Shown here piece after piece: positions 35,710 to 44,067 of a stretch of 64,000 bases of DNA. Below the pieces are notes generated by a model. It saw only the letters and a program-made list of their open reading frames with translations. It ran no database searches and was not told the DNA's origin. A program made the translations under genes and the position numbers. The stretch's first letter is position 1. Each line of letters begins with the position of its first letter. Origin of the DNA: Acidobacteriaceae bacterium (GTDB taxonomy: Bacteria > Acidobacteriota > Terriglobia > Terriglobales > Acidobacteriaceae); NCBI GenBank assembly GCA_003131315.1, contig PKUV01000158.1, positions 24,468 to 88,467 of the forward strand. The letters are read 5' to 3'.

Positions 35710-37092
35710 TTACTGCACCGCCGCGCCGAGGCCAAGATTTACGGCATCGGAGAGCAAGGCGTCGACGGCGGAGACGACGCGAGCAGCGGCCTGATAAGCG
35801 GTCTGATACTGGACGAGGTTGGCCGCTTCTTCGTCGAGCGATACGCCGGAAATGCTTCCGCGCTGGTCCTGCAGTTGTTGCAGGATCAGGTTGGAGGAGT
35901 CGACATCGGCGGAGGTATTGGAAGTCGCATTGCCCACTTGAAATACGATGCTGGAATAGGAATCGATCGGTGTCTGCCCATTGGCCAGGGCCTGATCGGC
36001 AACCGCGGAGAGCACGGCCAGATTTCCGTTGCTGCCGGAAGTACCGTCGGAACTAGCGGCAATCAGCGCCGGGTCGGTGATATTGACACTCAGCGCAGCC
36101 GCCGCGCCCACCCCGCCCACGGGCGGAGGCACGAAGAGATTGCCGCCTTCATTGCCATACAGATCGACGCCCGTTTTATTGGCGGTGTTGAGGCCGTTGG
36201 CGAGACCGGCTGCGAGCTGATCGAGACTGCTCCCCAGGCTGGGAATTTCCTGGTCGCGAATCTGAATAAAACCGGCCAGGCTCCCACCCGTCAGCGAGCC
36301 GGTGATGTCCTGGATCCCGGCCATGATGTGCTGCACGCCGTCGCTGCCGAGCTGGGTGGAGAGCGTGTAACTCTGCGATCCGGAGACCAGCGTCGTCCCG
36401 TTTGAAGTCGCCAGCGTGATGCCCTGACCGGTCTTAATGACCGAGACATCCACCAGTCCTGAAAGCTGCCGGATGAGGTTGGTTTGCTTGTCCACCAAGG
36501 TGCTGGCGTCCAGGTTCGCGTTCTGGAGATTGCTGATCTGCCGATCGACACTGGCGATCTGCGCCGTCAGGGTATTCACCTCGCCGACCGACTGAACGAC
36601 GTTCAGGTCAAGATTGCTGCGCTGGGTCTGAAGGTTGTGCGCGGTGGTGTTGAAGTCGGCTGCCAGGTTGCCGGCCGCGGTCAGCACGCTCCGCCGCAAC
36701 TCCAGATTCGAAGGGTCGGGGGCGAGTTGCTGCAGACTGTTAAAGAAATTGCTGATGTCGGCGCCGATGCCGGAACTGGCGCTCCCGAACTGGGTTTGTA
36801 TCTGTTGCAGTTGCGTCAGCGCGGTGTTGAGCTTGCTCTGCTGCTGCGTTTCCTGATTCAGTTGGATTTCGAGGATGGGATCGCGCAGGCTCTCGATTTT
36901 TTGCAGGACCACTCCAGTGCCAACGCTGAACCATCCCTCAATGATCGGGTCGCCTGCCGTCAACACGGGACGCTCCCGGGAGTATCCGGTTGTGTTCGCG
37001 TTGGCCACGTTGTTGGAAGTGGTTGCCATCGCCTGCTGGCTGACTGAAAGCGAGCTCAGGGCAATCGAAAGAGACCCGAACAAACCCGACAT
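35710..37092 (-). CDS. flgK: Flagellar hook-associated protein 1
   Basis: MSGLFGSLSIALSSLSVSQQAMATTSNNVANANTTGYSRERP; start reassigned to ATG 37092. Confidence 0.93.
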   Translation of the reverse strand: MSGLFGSLSIALSSLSVSQQAMATTSNNVANANTTGYSRERPVLTAGDPIIEGWFSVGTGVVLQKIESLRDPILEIQLNQETQQQSKLNTALTQLQQIQTQFGSASSGIGADISNFFNSLQQLAPDPSNLELRRSVLTAAGNLAADFNTTAHNLQTQRSNLDLNVVQSVGEVNTLTAQIASVDRQISNLQNANLDASTLVDKQTNLIRQLSGLVDVSVIKTGQGITLATSNGTTLVSGSQSYTLSTQLGSDGVQHIMAGIQDITGSLTGGSLAGFIQIRDQEIPSLGSSLDQLAAGLANGLNTANKTGVDLYGNEGGNLFVPPPVGGVGAAAALSVNITDPALIAASSDGTSGSNGNLAVLSAVADQALANGQTPIDSYSSIVFQVGNATSNTSADVDSSNLILQQLQDQRGSISGVSLDEEAANLVQYQTAYQAAARVVSAVDALLSDAVNLGLGAAVQ

Positions 37093-37094
37093 GG

Positions 37095-37556
37095 TTATTC
37101 TCCCGCCCGAAGCCGGACTTCTGGTCTGAGCAAGCCGGGATCGGGCGTGTAGGTGGGCGCGCAACTGTCGACCACGCGATTCAGGACGGCCAGGCTGCGC
37201 TGCAAGTGCCGCAGCAGCGACCAGTGCACTCGCGTGAGATAACGGATCCGAGCTCCGAGCTCCTCCCACTCGGCTTGCAGCCGCGCGGAGTGCTCGGTTT
37301 CCGGGGAATTGCCGGATGCGCCAGCCGATGGCGGCGCAGAACGCCGGCCTGCCTCTCGACGAAGCTCGTCTTCGAGGCGGCTCCATTGCCGGCAGAGCTC
37401 TGCCTGGTGCGCCGCCCCGCGCGCGATCGCTTCCGCGTCGTTGCGCACCAGCGCCAGGCTGCTGCACTCCAGACTTTCCGCCAAGCTGCGCAACAGCGCG
37501 AGCCGCTGCTCGATCAGTTTGCTGAGTTCGGGAAGCGATGTGTCGATATCATCCAT
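37095..37556 (-). CDS. flgN: FlgN-like flagellar chaperone
   Basis: Position upstream of flgK; helical LIEQRLALLRSLAESLECSSLALVRNDAEAI. Confidence 0.7.
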   Translation of the reverse strand: MDDIDTSLPELSKLIEQRLALLRSLAESLECSSLALVRNDAEAIARGAAHQAELCRQWSRLEDELRREAGRRSAPPSAGASGNSPETEHSARLQAEWEELGARIRYLTRVHWSLLRHLQRSLAVLNRVVDSCAPTYTPDPGLLRPEVRLRAGE

Positions 37557-37651
37557 GGCGGGACAGCTCTTCGTCAGATCAAATCGTCTTCAGGCCGAGT
37601 CGTCAGGCCGGGTTTGTCAGGCCGTTTTTCCAGGCCACGCCTTCATCACCA

Positions 37652-37831
37652 TCATGCCAGGTCATCCAGTGTGTGCTTCGGAGTGTCGGGACCGGGCTCC
37701 GGTTCTTCTTCGACCGTTTTCTCGGGCACAGCCGGACGCTTGCGCCGGGGCACCGGGGCATGCTCATCGCCCCGCTTCTCCAGCACGCGCAACAGCGCCG
37801 GATCGATCCCGTTCGTGATCAACGGATCCAT
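37652..37831 (-). CDS. Unlisted small protein, 59 aa, between flgM and flgN
   Basis: Hand translation: MDPLITNGIDPALLRVLEKRGDEHAPVPRRKRPAVPEKTVEEEPEPGPDTPKHTLDDLA*; GGAG 6-7 nt upstream of ATG; below the ORF-track length cutoff. Confidence 0.65.
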   Translation of the reverse strand: MDPLITNGIDPALLRVLEKRGDEHAPVPRRKRPAVPEKTVEEEPEPGPDTPKHTLDDLA

Positions 37832-37870
37832 AATTCACTCCATCGTTCACTCCATGGTTCACTCCACGGC
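37832..37870 (-). promoter_or_regulatory. Tandem 12-nt SD-start-Glu-stop repeats upstream of the 59-aa ORF
   Basis: Minus strand: GTGGAGTGAACC ATGGAGTGAACG ATGGAGTGAATT then ATGGATCCG. Confidence 0.7.
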
Positions 37871-37878
37871 GCACTCCG

Positions 37879-38178
37879 CTAGCCCTGGGTCCCACTCAGC
37901 TCGCCGACCATCGCATCGGCAACCTGGCTGGCAGGAACAGAGTAGTTGCCATTGCCGATCGCCTGCTGCAGCGATTGGACCTTGGCCGCGCGAATCTCAG
38001 GCTGCGCCAGAACCTGAGCTTCGAGCGACTGCACTCGCGTCTGATCGAACGAGAAGCGGGTTTGGTCCAGGCCCGAGGTGCTGCTCGCCCCGGTCCCCGC
38101 GCCCTCGGTCTGCCCGGCGCGGCCCGTCTTGCCTGGTTCCGGTGGCTCCAGTCCAAACGTTGTGAAATCGACCCTCAT
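37879..38178 (-). CDS. flgM: Anti-sigma28 factor FlgM
   Basis: FlgM-like C-terminal helices (VLAQPEIRAAKVQSLQQAIGNGNYSVPASQVADAMVGEL). Confidence 0.88.
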   Translation of the reverse strand: MRVDFTTFGLEPPEPGKTGRAGQTEGAGTGASSTSGLDQTRFSFDQTRVQSLEAQVLAQPEIRAAKVQSLQQAIGNGNYSVPASQVADAMVGELSGTQG

Positions 38179-38206
38179 AAATTTCTCCAATCCCCTACTG
38201 CCTTTT

Positions 38207-38233
38207 CTATCGGCAGATTCTTAACAAATCTTA
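38207..38233 (-). promoter_or_regulatory. Candidate sigma28 promoter for flgM
   Basis: Minus strand TAAG-N15-GCCGATAG, ~30 nt upstream of flgM. Confidence 0.65.
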
Positions 38234-38325
38234 ATGTGGGGCAGTTCGTCCGCAGACGCATCGCGGCTCAATTCTAAGATCGGCAGAGTTTCGAAAAACT
38301 TTAGCGCCCGAAGTGAAACCCCCGT

Positions 38326-38646
38326 TCAGCTCCCACCCGATACCTTTGGTGGCTGCAAATGGCGCAAGATGAGCTGCGCGATGCCAATCCCACCCCGGGC
38401 CGCAATCGACTGCGCCAGCGACTCGGTACCCATGAGGCGATAATCGCTCGCCCCCGGGGTTTTGGCATCCTCGGAGTTCCCCGCAAACGTCTTCTGCAAA
38501 GAGTCGAGCACCGGTGTGAGCAGCATGGCTTCAAAGTCCCGCGCGGCCTTTTCATTTTTCAGGACCGCTTTCGCGGCCGGAGGGTTGGCCGTGGTCATAT
38601 GACTCCGGCTGGCAGAGAGCGAGACATTCATCGGATTACCTAGCAT
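38326..38646 (-). CDS. Rod-binding FlgJ-like N-terminal domain protein
   Basis: KAARDFEAMLLTPVLDSLQKTFAG...RLMGTESLAQSIAARGGIGIAQLI; no muramidase domain. Confidence 0.85.
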   Translation of the reverse strand: MLGNPMNVSLSASRSHMTTANPPAAKAVLKNEKAARDFEAMLLTPVLDSLQKTFAGNSEDAKTPGASDYRLMGTESLAQSIAARGGIGIAQLILRHLQPPKVSGGS

Positions 38647-39749
38647 CAGATCACCTCCAGGTCGGCATCGAGCGCTCCGGCCGCTTTGATCGCTTGCAAA
38701 ATCGAGATCACGTCGCGCGCGGTTGCACCCATGTTCTGCAATCCGCCGACCAGCTGGTCGATGCTGGCGCCTTCGCCGATTTCGAGGCGCCGCGCGGGGC
38801 TGTCCTTGGCCTGCACTTCGGTCTGGCCAACGACTTCGGTTTTCCCCGGCGAGAGCGGCGCGGGCTGGGAAACGGAATACTCGGTCGAAATCTGCACCGA
38901 GAATCCGCCGTGCAGAATGGACACCGCTCCTAGACGCACGTCTTTCCCCATCACGATGGTTCCCGTACGTTCGTTGACCACGACGCGGGCGCGCCGGTGC
39001 ACGGAAACGGCAAGGTTCTCGATTCTAGCCAGGACCGCCGTCAGGTTCGCCACACCGGTTGCGCTGGGATCGACTTCCACTCGTCCGCCGTCGCGGGCGC
39101 TGGCAACGGCGTGTCCGAATTCGAGGTTGATGGCGTCGGAGATTTCGCCCGCCGTCGAAAAATCCGGCTCGCGCAAAAGCAGCGAAACCGGAGCCAGGCG
39201 GTTGAAATCGAAGGCCAGACTGCGTTCCACCCGCCCCCCCGCCGGAACTCTTCCAATCGTTGGGTGGTTCATCTGTTTGCTCGCGCCCGCGCCGCCAACG
39301 GCAAACCCTCCCACCGCGATCGGACCCTGGGCGGCGGCGTAGACCTGCCCGTCCGCGCCATAGAGCGGAGTAAGCAGGAGCAGGCCGCCTTCGAGGCTCT
39401 TGGCATCGCCGATCGAGGAGACGGTCACGTCCAGTTGCGCGCCGGGCCGCGCGAACGCCGGCAAGCTGGCGGTGACAAACACCGCCGCCACATTATTGAC
39501 GCGCGCCGTCGCCGCCGGAATCTGCGCGCCCATGCGCTGCAGAATGTTGGCCAGGGTCTGGGTCGTGAACACGGTCTGCTGGCTGTCCCCGGTACGCGTG
39601 AGCCCAACCACCATGCCGTACCCGATCAGGGGATTTTCCCGTACTCCCTCGACATTGATCAGATCGCGGATCTTGACCGCGACCGGTTCGTTCGCAGAGA
39701 GCGCTCCGGAAAGCGCGAGCAGAAGACCGGCGACAAAAGCGGTTTTCAT
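38646..39749 (-). CDS. flgI: Flagellar P-ring protein
   Basis: VKIRDLINVEGVRENPLIGYGMVVGLTRTGDS... Confidence 0.95.
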   Translation of the reverse strand: MKTAFVAGLLLALSGALSANEPVAVKIRDLINVEGVRENPLIGYGMVVGLTRTGDSQQTVFTTQTLANILQRMGAQIPAATARVNNVAAVFVTASLPAFARPGAQLDVTVSSIGDAKSLEGGLLLLTPLYGADGQVYAAAQGPIAVGGFAVGGAGASKQMNHPTIGRVPAGGRVERSLAFDFNRLAPVSLLLREPDFSTAGEISDAINLEFGHAVASARDGGRVEVDPSATGVANLTAVLARIENLAVSVHRRARVVVNERTGTIVMGKDVRLGAVSILHGGFSVQISTEYSVSQPAPLSPGKTEVVGQTEVQAKDSPARRLEIGEGASIDQLVGGLQNMGATARDVISILQAIKAAGALDADLEVI

Positions 39750-39756
39750 AAAGCTC

Positions 39757-40437
39757 CTAGAAATTCAGAATGCGCAGGATAGCGCGCAGCACCGGATGCG
39801 GCGGCCGCACCCCGTCCGAGATCACGCCTTTGCCCTTGATCTCCAGTTCCAGATCGCCGATGGTATTCGAAGCGACCGTGTTGTTCGGTCCGATGTCGCC
39901 CCGGCGCACGATCCCGCGCAACACGATGGTCTGCTTCTCGTGGTTCATGTTGATGATGCGCTCGGCCTCGACGACCAGGTTGCCGCTGGCCAGAACGGCG
40001 ACCACTCGACCCGCCAGCGTGGTGGTCACGCTCGTAGTCGAAGAAGCCTGGCCTTTGCCGGACAAGGTCTCGGCCGAGTGCAGCCCGAGCAGGTTCGCGG
40101 CCCCTCCAACCTTGAGTTTGCCGGGCAGCGAATCCACGCCCGAGCTGGCGCTGAATGTACGTGCCGTACTCACCGCGCCGGCGTTCGACGAGATCAGGTC
40201 CTGCACCACGACGATCGTGATCAGGTCCCCGGTAATCATGGCCTTGTAGTCGGTGCTGAGAGACGCCATCCGTCCCGAATCCACCCAAATACTCCCCAAG
40301 GAGAGCGCGGGCGCGGCAGGTTGCGCCATCTGGACACGGGCGAGGTATTTTGCCAGGCTGTCGTTCTGCGAATCCCGCTTCGACGCATTCAGCCAACCCG
40401 TCGTCAGCACGAGCAGGCAACACAGCACCGTTTTCAC
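39757..40437 (-). CDS. flgH: Flagellar L-ring protein
   Basis: DLITIVVVQDLISSNAGAVS...VLASGNLVVEAERIINMNHEKQTIVLRGIVRRGDI. Confidence 0.92.
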   Translation of the reverse strand: MKTVLCCLLVLTTGWLNASKRDSQNDSLAKYLARVQMAQPAAPALSLGSIWVDSGRMASLSTDYKAMITGDLITIVVVQDLISSNAGAVSTARTFSASSGVDSLPGKLKVGGAANLLGLHSAETLSGKGQASSTTSVTTTLAGRVVAVLASGNLVVEAERIINMNHEKQTIVLRGIVRRGDIGPNNTVASNTIGDLELEIKGKGVISDGVRPPHPVLRAILRILNF

Positions 40438-40487
40438 TTACCCCCTCCTTACTGAATTACTAGTTACACTTACTTAATAACTGCTTA

Positions 40488-41117
40488 TTACTGCGGCAAA
40501 GCTTCCAGCAGGGCAGGACCGGAAATTCGCGCCCGGAAAACGTGCCCATCCGGGCTGCGCACGCGAATGACTTCGCCTTCGCGGCCACGCTCCAGACAAG
40601 TCACGCTCGCAGTCATTCGCAAACGGTTGGAGAGGAACACCGCTGTCGCCCGATCTCCGGCTCGCACCGCGGGTTTCGGCAAGGCCTCCGGCGCCGGGCG
40701 CGACCCCGATGCCAGCCGGCACGACCGGGCTCGCGCGCCCGCGTCCGCATTTACAAAGTCACGGACATCGTCACGTACATAGACCAGAAACGGCAGACAC
40801 TGCCCGGGCTCGCCGCATTCCAGGTGAAATTGGGTGCGTCGAGGACCCGCGTCCCAGCAGGCAGACGAGACCCGCAGCCTCCGTCCGGCAAGCGCCGGGA
40901 GAGCCACCGGCAGATCGAGATCCTCGACCCGCGGCAACTGTTGTTCCGAAAGCCCTCGTTCGCGGAGTTCAGCCACCACCGCCTGCCACACTTCCTGCCG
41001 CGTTACTGGAGTTGGCGGCGTGCCCGGCGGCGGGCGGGACTCCCCGGACGCGAGCAACGAGCCCGACACGATTCCGAAGGCGAATAGGAAGCGGGCGAAA
41101 ATAGATCGGGCAATCAC
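40488..41117 (-). CDS. flgA: Flagellar basal body P-ring assembly chaperone FlgA
   Basis: SAF-like C-terminal VRAGDRATAVFLSNRLRMTASVTCLERGREGEVIRVRSPDGHVFRARI. Confidence 0.85.
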   Translation of the reverse strand: MIARSIFARFLFAFGIVSGSLLASGESRPPPGTPPTPVTRQEVWQAVVAELRERGLSEQQLPRVEDLDLPVALPALAGRRLRVSSACWDAGPRRTQFHLECGEPGQCLPFLVYVRDDVRDFVNADAGARARSCRLASGSRPAPEALPKPAVRAGDRATAVFLSNRLRMTASVTCLERGREGEVIRVRSPDGHVFRARISGPALLEALPQ

Positions 41118-41127
41118 TCAGGTCCCT

Positions 41128-41919
41128 CTACTTTCCCAGGTTGTTGACCAGCTGAAACATTTGATCGGCGGCCTGCACCACGCGTGAACTGGCTTCGTAG
41201 GAACGCTGCGCCACGATCATGTTGATGAACTCATCGACCACGCTTACGTTCGACTGCTCCAGATACCCTTGCTCGATCTGTCCCAAACCATCGGTGCCGC
41301 CCGGCGTGCCAACGGCGGGATCGCCCGAAGCGGTGGTGGCAAGATACAGATTCTTGCCGACACTGTTTAATCCGCCCGGATTCGGAAACAGCGCGAGTTG
41401 CAGGCTGCCCACCTGCTGCGCCGCGGTTTGCCCGGCAAGTGTGACCGACAAAGTGCCGTCCGAAGCGATCGTGATCGAGGTGGCGCCAGCCGGTATCGTC
41501 ACTGCGGGCTGGAGCGGATTCCCGTCGGAGGTAACCACATTGCCTTGCGCGTCCTGGTGGAAGGCGCCGCTGCGCGTGTAGGCGGTCTCACCCGTCGGCA
41601 ACAGCACCTGAAACAATCCCTGCCCTTCGATGGCCAGATCGAGCGGGTTGCCGGTCGCACTCAGATCGCCCTGCAACTGAATGATCTCCGACGCGGCAGA
41701 GCGCGTGCCCAGTCCAACCTGCAGGCCCGTGGCCACCGTGGTTTGCTGGGAGGCAGCCGCGCCCGGCATCACCATGCTCTGGTAGATCAGGTCCTGGAAC
41801 TGCATGCGGCGGCTCTGGAAGCCGGCCGTGCTGGAGTTGGACAGGTTATTGGCAATGGTATCCAGATTCGTTTGCTGCGCCTGCATTCCGCTGGCGGCGG
41901 TGTAGAGTGCTCGAAACAT
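41128..41919 (-). CDS. flgG: Flagellar distal rod protein
   Basis: MFRALYTAASGMQAQQTNLDTIANNLSNSSTAGFQSRRMQFQDLIYQ. Confidence 0.94.
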   Translation of the reverse strand: MFRALYTAASGMQAQQTNLDTIANNLSNSSTAGFQSRRMQFQDLIYQSMVMPGAAASQQTTVATGLQVGLGTRSAASEIIQLQGDLSATGNPLDLAIEGQGLFQVLLPTGETAYTRSGAFHQDAQGNVVTSDGNPLQPAVTIPAGATSITIASDGTLSVTLAGQTAAQQVGSLQLALFPNPGGLNSVGKNLYLATTASGDPAVGTPGGTDGLGQIEQGYLEQSNVSVVDEFINMIVAQRSYEASSRVVQAADQMFQLVNNLGK

Positions 41920-41928
41920 CGTTTCCTC

Positions 41929-42666
41929 CTAAACTTTTGCCAGGTCGATGCTGGCGATGCGGTTAAATTCGGTGTCAAACAGCGACATGGCGCGCTGCAG
42001 CATTTCGGCCTGCCGCTGCACTCCGAGCAGCGTCACCACCGAACTGATGGAATTCACGTTCGAAGATTCGAGCGCGCCCTGCCTGAGCGTCGATTGCTGC
42101 GCGGGTTTCGCGCTGCCCTCGGGGGCGGCGGCGATCAAGGTTTCACCCTCGGAGGTGAGCGTGGTCCCGGGAGCGAACTCTGCCAACCGGATACTGCCCG
42201 CGACCGCACCGTTCACCGAGAGCGTCCCATCCGAAGCGATCGAGACTGCTCCCGTCGGAACGCTGATCGCGCCGTTAGCTCCGAGCACAGGATCGCCCGC
42301 TGCCGTCACCAACTGCCCGCTGCTGGATACCTGGAAACTTCCGTTGCGCGTGTAGCGTGTACCGCCCTTGGCCTGAATGACAAAAAAGCCGTCGCCTTCG
42401 ATCCCCACATCAAGCGGGTTTCCGGTCGCTTCCAGATTGCCCGCCGTCATATCCAGGTGCGTCCCTTCGAGCACCCCAAAATTGTTCGTCGCCAGGTTGA
42501 GCACATTCGGAACGGTCGGGCGCGACACCGCCATCAGCGACTGGAAGGTTGTCTGCTGACCTCGAAACCCGGCTGTGTTCAAATTGGCAAGATTGTGGGC
42601 CGCCACTTCGAGCGCCTGGCTCTGCGCCCGTAACCCCGCGCACGCTGCATAAAATCCGCTGTCCAC
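41929..42666 (-). CDS. flgF: Flagellar proximal rod protein FlgF
   Basis: Basal-body-rod N-terminus and GNPLDVGIEGDGFFVIQAKGGTRYTRNGSF; upstream of flgG. Confidence 0.88.
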   Translation of the reverse strand: MDSGFYAACAGLRAQSQALEVAAHNLANLNTAGFRGQQTTFQSLMAVSRPTVPNVLNLATNNFGVLEGTHLDMTAGNLEATGNPLDVGIEGDGFFVIQAKGGTRYTRNGSFQVSSSGQLVTAAGDPVLGANGAISVPTGAVSIASDGTLSVNGAVAGSIRLAEFAPGTTLTSEGETLIAAAPEGSAKPAQQSTLRQGALESSNVNSISSVVTLLGVQRQAEMLQRAMSLFDTEFNRIASIDLAKV

Positions 42667-42692
42667 GTTGGCTCCTTGTGGTTAGACAGGAA

Positions 42693-42707
42693 GCAAGCCA
42701 ATCGCCA
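42693..42707 (-). promoter_or_regulatory. Candidate sigma54 promoter for flgF operon
   Basis: Minus strand TGGC-N7-TTGC (TGGCGATTGGCTTGC), ~27 nt upstream of flgF. Confidence 0.5.
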
Positions 42708-42875
42708 TGACGGTGAAGTGAACGTTTTCACAGATGGCTTTGTTCTGAACCGCTTAGGAGTGGCAGCCGGAAAAGAAACATTGGAAGCGTCTTAGAGTTC
42801 GCGGACGGGGAAAACTCTGCCGAGCGTAACCCGGGAACCCGGCAAAGTTTTCTTGAGGAGGTTGGAGGTTTGGGA

Positions 42876-43358
42876 TCAGTGCTTGAGTTGAAGACGAACG
42901 ACAACCGGTGCGCCCTCAAACAGTAGGATCGTTTCGATGGAACTCCCATCGGCCAGCGAATGCAAGCTGTATTCTCCGCCGCTGATGACGCTCGGCACGC
43001 TCAACATGCATCTTTCATCCGTGCCTGCGAGCTTGTTCTTGAAGTTTCCTGCAATCATGTTGCAGATCTCTCCGAGCGCGTCCGCGATCTCTTCTTCGGA
43101 CTTGGCTGTGTCCCCCAACATGCTTTTGGCAACCTGGCCGGCGGTCTTCGCGTCGCAGCAGACCGTCAGAATTCCGCACAGCGACCCGGCCAAACCGATC
43201 ATGGCGGTGAATTCCTCGTTCGGCGTGTGCTCGGATTGCGCTACCGGCTTCACCCGGCTTCCCAGCATGATTTCGAAAACTTCCTCGACCGCAAGTTCGA
43301 GAATGGGGAGCCAGTTCTCTTCGTGAGACCGCGTGACAAATGAAGTATCTGTATTCAT
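42876..43358 (-). CDS. cheX: CheX-like chemotaxis phosphatase
   Basis: IGLAGSLCGILTVCCDAKTAGQVAKSML...EEIADALGEICNMIAGNFKNKL. Confidence 0.85.
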   Translation of the reverse strand: MNTDTSFVTRSHEENWLPILELAVEEVFEIMLGSRVKPVAQSEHTPNEEFTAMIGLAGSLCGILTVCCDAKTAGQVAKSMLGDTAKSEEEIADALGEICNMIAGNFKNKLAGTDERCMLSVPSVISGGEYSLHSLADGSSIETILLFEGAPVVVRLQLKH

Positions 43359-43741
43359 GGTTTCTTCCCCAGCACGGGCAAGACGTGCTCTTTCACCTGA
43401 TCGGGAGTGAACGGCTTACGGATGTATCCACGAGCGCCGGCCGAAAGCGCCTGCACCACGTGCGATTCGCTGCCTTCGGTGGTGATCATCACGATCGGAA
43501 CGCCTTTGGCGCTTTCCACCGTGGCGACCTGGCGGACAAACTCCAGCCCGTCCATGACCGGCATGTTGATATCGCACAGGATGAGATCGACCACGTTGCT
43601 CTGCAACGCGGCCAGCGCTTCGGCCCCGTTCGAGGCTTCCACAACCTTTTCCAGTTCGATGCCCGCCTGACGCAGCGAACGCTCGACTATTTTGCGCATC
43701 ACCGAGGAGTCATCCACAATGAGCGCTCTTATCTTATCCAT
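43355..43741 (-). CDS. CheY-like response regulator
   Basis: IRALIVDDSSVMRKIVERSL...DLILCDINMPVMDGLEFV...IRKPFTPDQV; ATGA overlap with cheX. Confidence 0.93.
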   Translation of the reverse strand: MDKIRALIVDDSSVMRKIVERSLRQAGIELEKVVEASNGAEALAALQSNVVDLILCDINMPVMDGLEFVRQVATVESAKGVPIVMITTEGSESHVVQALSAGARGYIRKPFTPDQVKEHVLPVLGKKP

Positions 43742-44067
43742 GGTTCCCAACACTCTGCGGTTTTCACGGTCAGGCCACGAAACCGCGTGCCGCCATTTTC
43801 TGACTGACTTGATTTACATCGGCAGTTCGACCCGGCGCTTTAGGCATGCGATGACACGCCGTCAACCGCCGCGCACGATGGGCCATGGTGCAGTCGGAAC
43901 GATGTGTGGTTGGAACTTGGGAGAGCATGGACTTCCGTAACCGGCGAGCACGCAAGGTAGGGACGGAACTCTTGGCGGAGCGTTGCTCCGCTATGCGAGC
44001 ATACGACAGTCCAGTGCGCAGGCGGGGCCGCGAGCAGTTTGCCCACGGCCCACACCGGCTTCTTCAG

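Noticed and set aside
37206-38165. 319-aa plus-strand ORF across the flgM-flgN region
   Set aside because: Overlaps flgM, flgN and the 59-aa ORF on the opposite strand; Arg/Ser/Pro-rich shadow translation.
27776-43753. Complete flagellar system
   Set aside because: No fliF/G/H/I/M/N/P/Q/R, flhA/B, fliA or fliE/flgB/C in this window; only late, rod/ring and motor genes are seen, so the rest must be elsewhere.
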